This document shows positions 62,770-64,000 of a stretch of 64,000 nt of DNA, piece after piece (positions within the stretch are counted from its first letter, which is position 1; every line of letters begins with the position of its first letter). The notes beneath the pieces are model-generated. The model was not told where the DNA came from and searched no databases. It saw only the letters and a list, made by a program, of their open reading frames with translations. This stretch comes from Costus lasius (lineage: Eukaryota > Streptophyta > Magnoliopsida > Zingiberales > Costaceae), in NCBI GenBank assembly GCA_027563935.2, contig CM050449.1:60640056-60704055 (forward strand), read 5' to 3'. Both the position numbers and the translations under genes were made by a program.

Positions 62770-62960
62770 TACCATGCTAAAACCGAAATTCAAGACTTCA
62801 CTATGATGAAAACCGAATTTTGTAAAGTTGAATATATCATGAAAACCGAAATCTTGATGTTCTTGATAATTGTTTATGAAAACCGAAATTGATGTTTGTA
62901 GTTAACATGAAAACCGAAACCTTGATGACCTTGATAATTGTCTATGAAAACCGAATTTTG
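62770..62960. repeat. Interspersed ATGAAAACCGAA motif, about six copies
   Basis: (A/T)GAAAACCGAA or CTAAAACCGAA occurs about six times between 62777 and 62957, spaced roughly 20-50 bases apart, inside the Tekay-2 LTR. The spacers share CTTGATG and TTGATAATTGT. Confidence 0.65.
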
Positions 62961-63149
62961 GTGTTTGTAGTTAATATGTTACATGTGGTAATTTGTAAAG
63001 TAATTTATATGAATACTTGTTTTAGTTTTATGTTAATTTTTATGGATGCTTGTTAACTGCATTATTGAGAAATTGTTTGAGAAATTTGGATGATAACCTA
63101 GTAAGGTTTGACTGAACTAATCAGCATGAAACCTAAGGACCACACTACA

Positions 63150-63310
63150 TTATATGATTGTTAATATTATGTAATTATGTGATTTTTAAATATTAGGTGT
63201 TTATGCGATTTTTGGAATATTATGTTGTTATGTAAATTGTGAACATTATGTGGTTATGAGATTTTTGAAAATTATGTGATTATGAGAATTTTAAGTATTA
63301 TGTGTTATGT
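63150..63310. repeat. Diverged ~35-bp AT-rich tandem repeats
   Basis: ATTATGTNNTTATGNGATTTTTGAA-like units recur four or five times. They are low complexity, within the Tekay-2 LTR. Confidence 0.5.
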
Positions 63311-63592
63311 GTTGGTTAGGACTATGGCTAAGTGTAACAGTGTACTCATAGGATAGTCCTTATGTGATATGTGAAGGGTTTGAATTTCAGCCCTGTATTT
63401 GATATGTGAGGGGGCTGATGTTCGGCCTGCCTATTATGATTTTTGTGATGGGGGTTGATGTTCAGCCTGCCCGATATGATTTTTGTGATGACTATCCTAG
63501 AGTCTAGTTGACACTTAGGAGTCCACCTTTGTGAAATATGAAATAAGATATGTCTGTTGTCCAGTAGGAACCTTTTGGGAGAACGGGTTTTG

Positions 63593-63960
63593 ACGCAAAG
63601 TGCCATGTCTTGGTCGGACAGGGGCCACCTCTTGATGTCATTACTCTTTTATGTGATGGGGTAATATCAGACGCAAAGTGCCATGTCTTGATCAGACAGG
63701 GGCCACCTCTTGATGTCATTACTCTTTTATGTGATGGGGTGATATAAGACGCAAAGTGCCATGTCTTGATCAGACAGGGGCCACCTCTTGATGTCATCAC
63801 TCTCATTTTGTGACGTTGGGTGTCGTAGAGCAAAGTGCCACGTCATGACCTGACGGGGGCCACCTCTTGAATCTACACACAATCCATCGATGTGTTATGG
63901 GGTGAGAGAGCAAAGTGCCACGTCGTGACCTGGCGGGGGCCACCTCTTGATTCTACTCAC
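63593..63960. repeat. 78-80-bp minisatellite, five copies, with GTGCCACGTC cores
   Basis: ACGCAAAG starts units at 63593, 63671 and 63749, and GCAAAGTGCCACGTC starts later units at 63830 and 63910. Each has AAGTGCCA(C/T)GTC followed by GACNGGGGCCACCTCTTGA. The core is the same as in the Tekay-1 76-bp array, though the rest of the unit is unrelated. Confidence 0.85.
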
Positions 63961-64000
63961 TATCCATGTTTATGTGTTGCACGAGATTTTGCAGCTCCCA

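Larger units (their letters stand above)
60999..64000 (+). repeat. 3' LTR of Tekay-2 (right end outside window)
   Basis: It starts TGTTATGCCTTAATTTTTTAG after the purine tract. At least 3.0 kb are in the window and no CA terminus is reached. A GC-rich stretch (61195-61780) and AT-rich stretches with AATTAATTAG repeats (61990-62400) are present. The open frames in the GC-rich part, on both strands, have no recognisable domain and lie within the LTR. Confidence 0.8.

Noticed and set aside
63504..63833. Minus-strand frame with internal repeats as a repeat protein
   Set aside because: It is the shadow of the 78-bp minisatellite, whose period is a multiple of three.

Overview
The window looks like heterochromatic DNA of a flowering plant. 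I find no gene that looks like an ordinary host gene. Almost all of the 64 kb is LTR retrotransposons inserted into one another: Ty1/copia elements primed by initiator tRNA-Met, Ty3/gypsy chromoviruses of Tekay (Del) type, and an Athila-like Ty3/gypsy element whose primer site matches plant tRNA-Asp. Family names used below are my own labels: copia-1 (LTR about 1.7 kb), copia-2 (LTR about 1.95 kb), Tekay-1 (LTR 3.39 kb), Tekay-2 (LTR over 3 kb) and the Athila-like element.

Left part (1-26232). A copia-2 LTR runs off the left edge (1-968). A minus-strand Ty3/gypsy gag relic (about 1860-3497) is cut at its start codon by the Athila-like element (3499-26232). That element carries gag-protease remains and an Athila ORF1 pseudogene, but no reverse transcriptase, RNase H or integrase. 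It was hit by a copia-2 solo LTR (4270-6218, duplication ATCCA), a complete copia-1 (11987-21113, duplication ATGGA) and a copia-1 solo LTR (21155-22838, duplication GTAAT). Removing the last two restores the ORF1 reading frame. Its 3' LTR is cut off at 26232.

Middle part (26233-53010). A minus-strand copia-2, truncated at its far end, was split by a very young Tekay-1 (26662-40844, duplication CTACT) and by a minus-strand copia-1 (43137-52233, duplication GTAGT). Tekay-1 has a gag fused directly to reverse transcriptase, with no zinc knuckle or protease. Its 3' end holds three tandem copies of a 1691-bp unit made of the end of pol plus the first 1.38 kb of the LTR.

Right part (53011-64000). 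A copia-2-like LTR fragment is interrupted by another copia-2 (53385-58016). That element breaks off in its protease region and continues directly as a Tekay-2 pol starting just upstream of reverse transcriptase, followed by a Tekay-2 LTR that leaves the window.

No element here encodes a complete uninterrupted polyprotein. The damage is mostly single in-frame stops, several of them CAG to TAG changes, as expected from deamination of methylated cytosine. The signals most worth following are the triplicated unit in Tekay-1, a three-hairpin array conserved with compensatory changes in the leaders of copia-1 and copia-2, palindromic TACGGTACCGTA modules present in both the LTRs and the interior of the Athila-like element, and G-box-bearing minisatellites shared by the LTRs of two Tekay families. 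All comparisons were made by eye within this window; no database was consulted.
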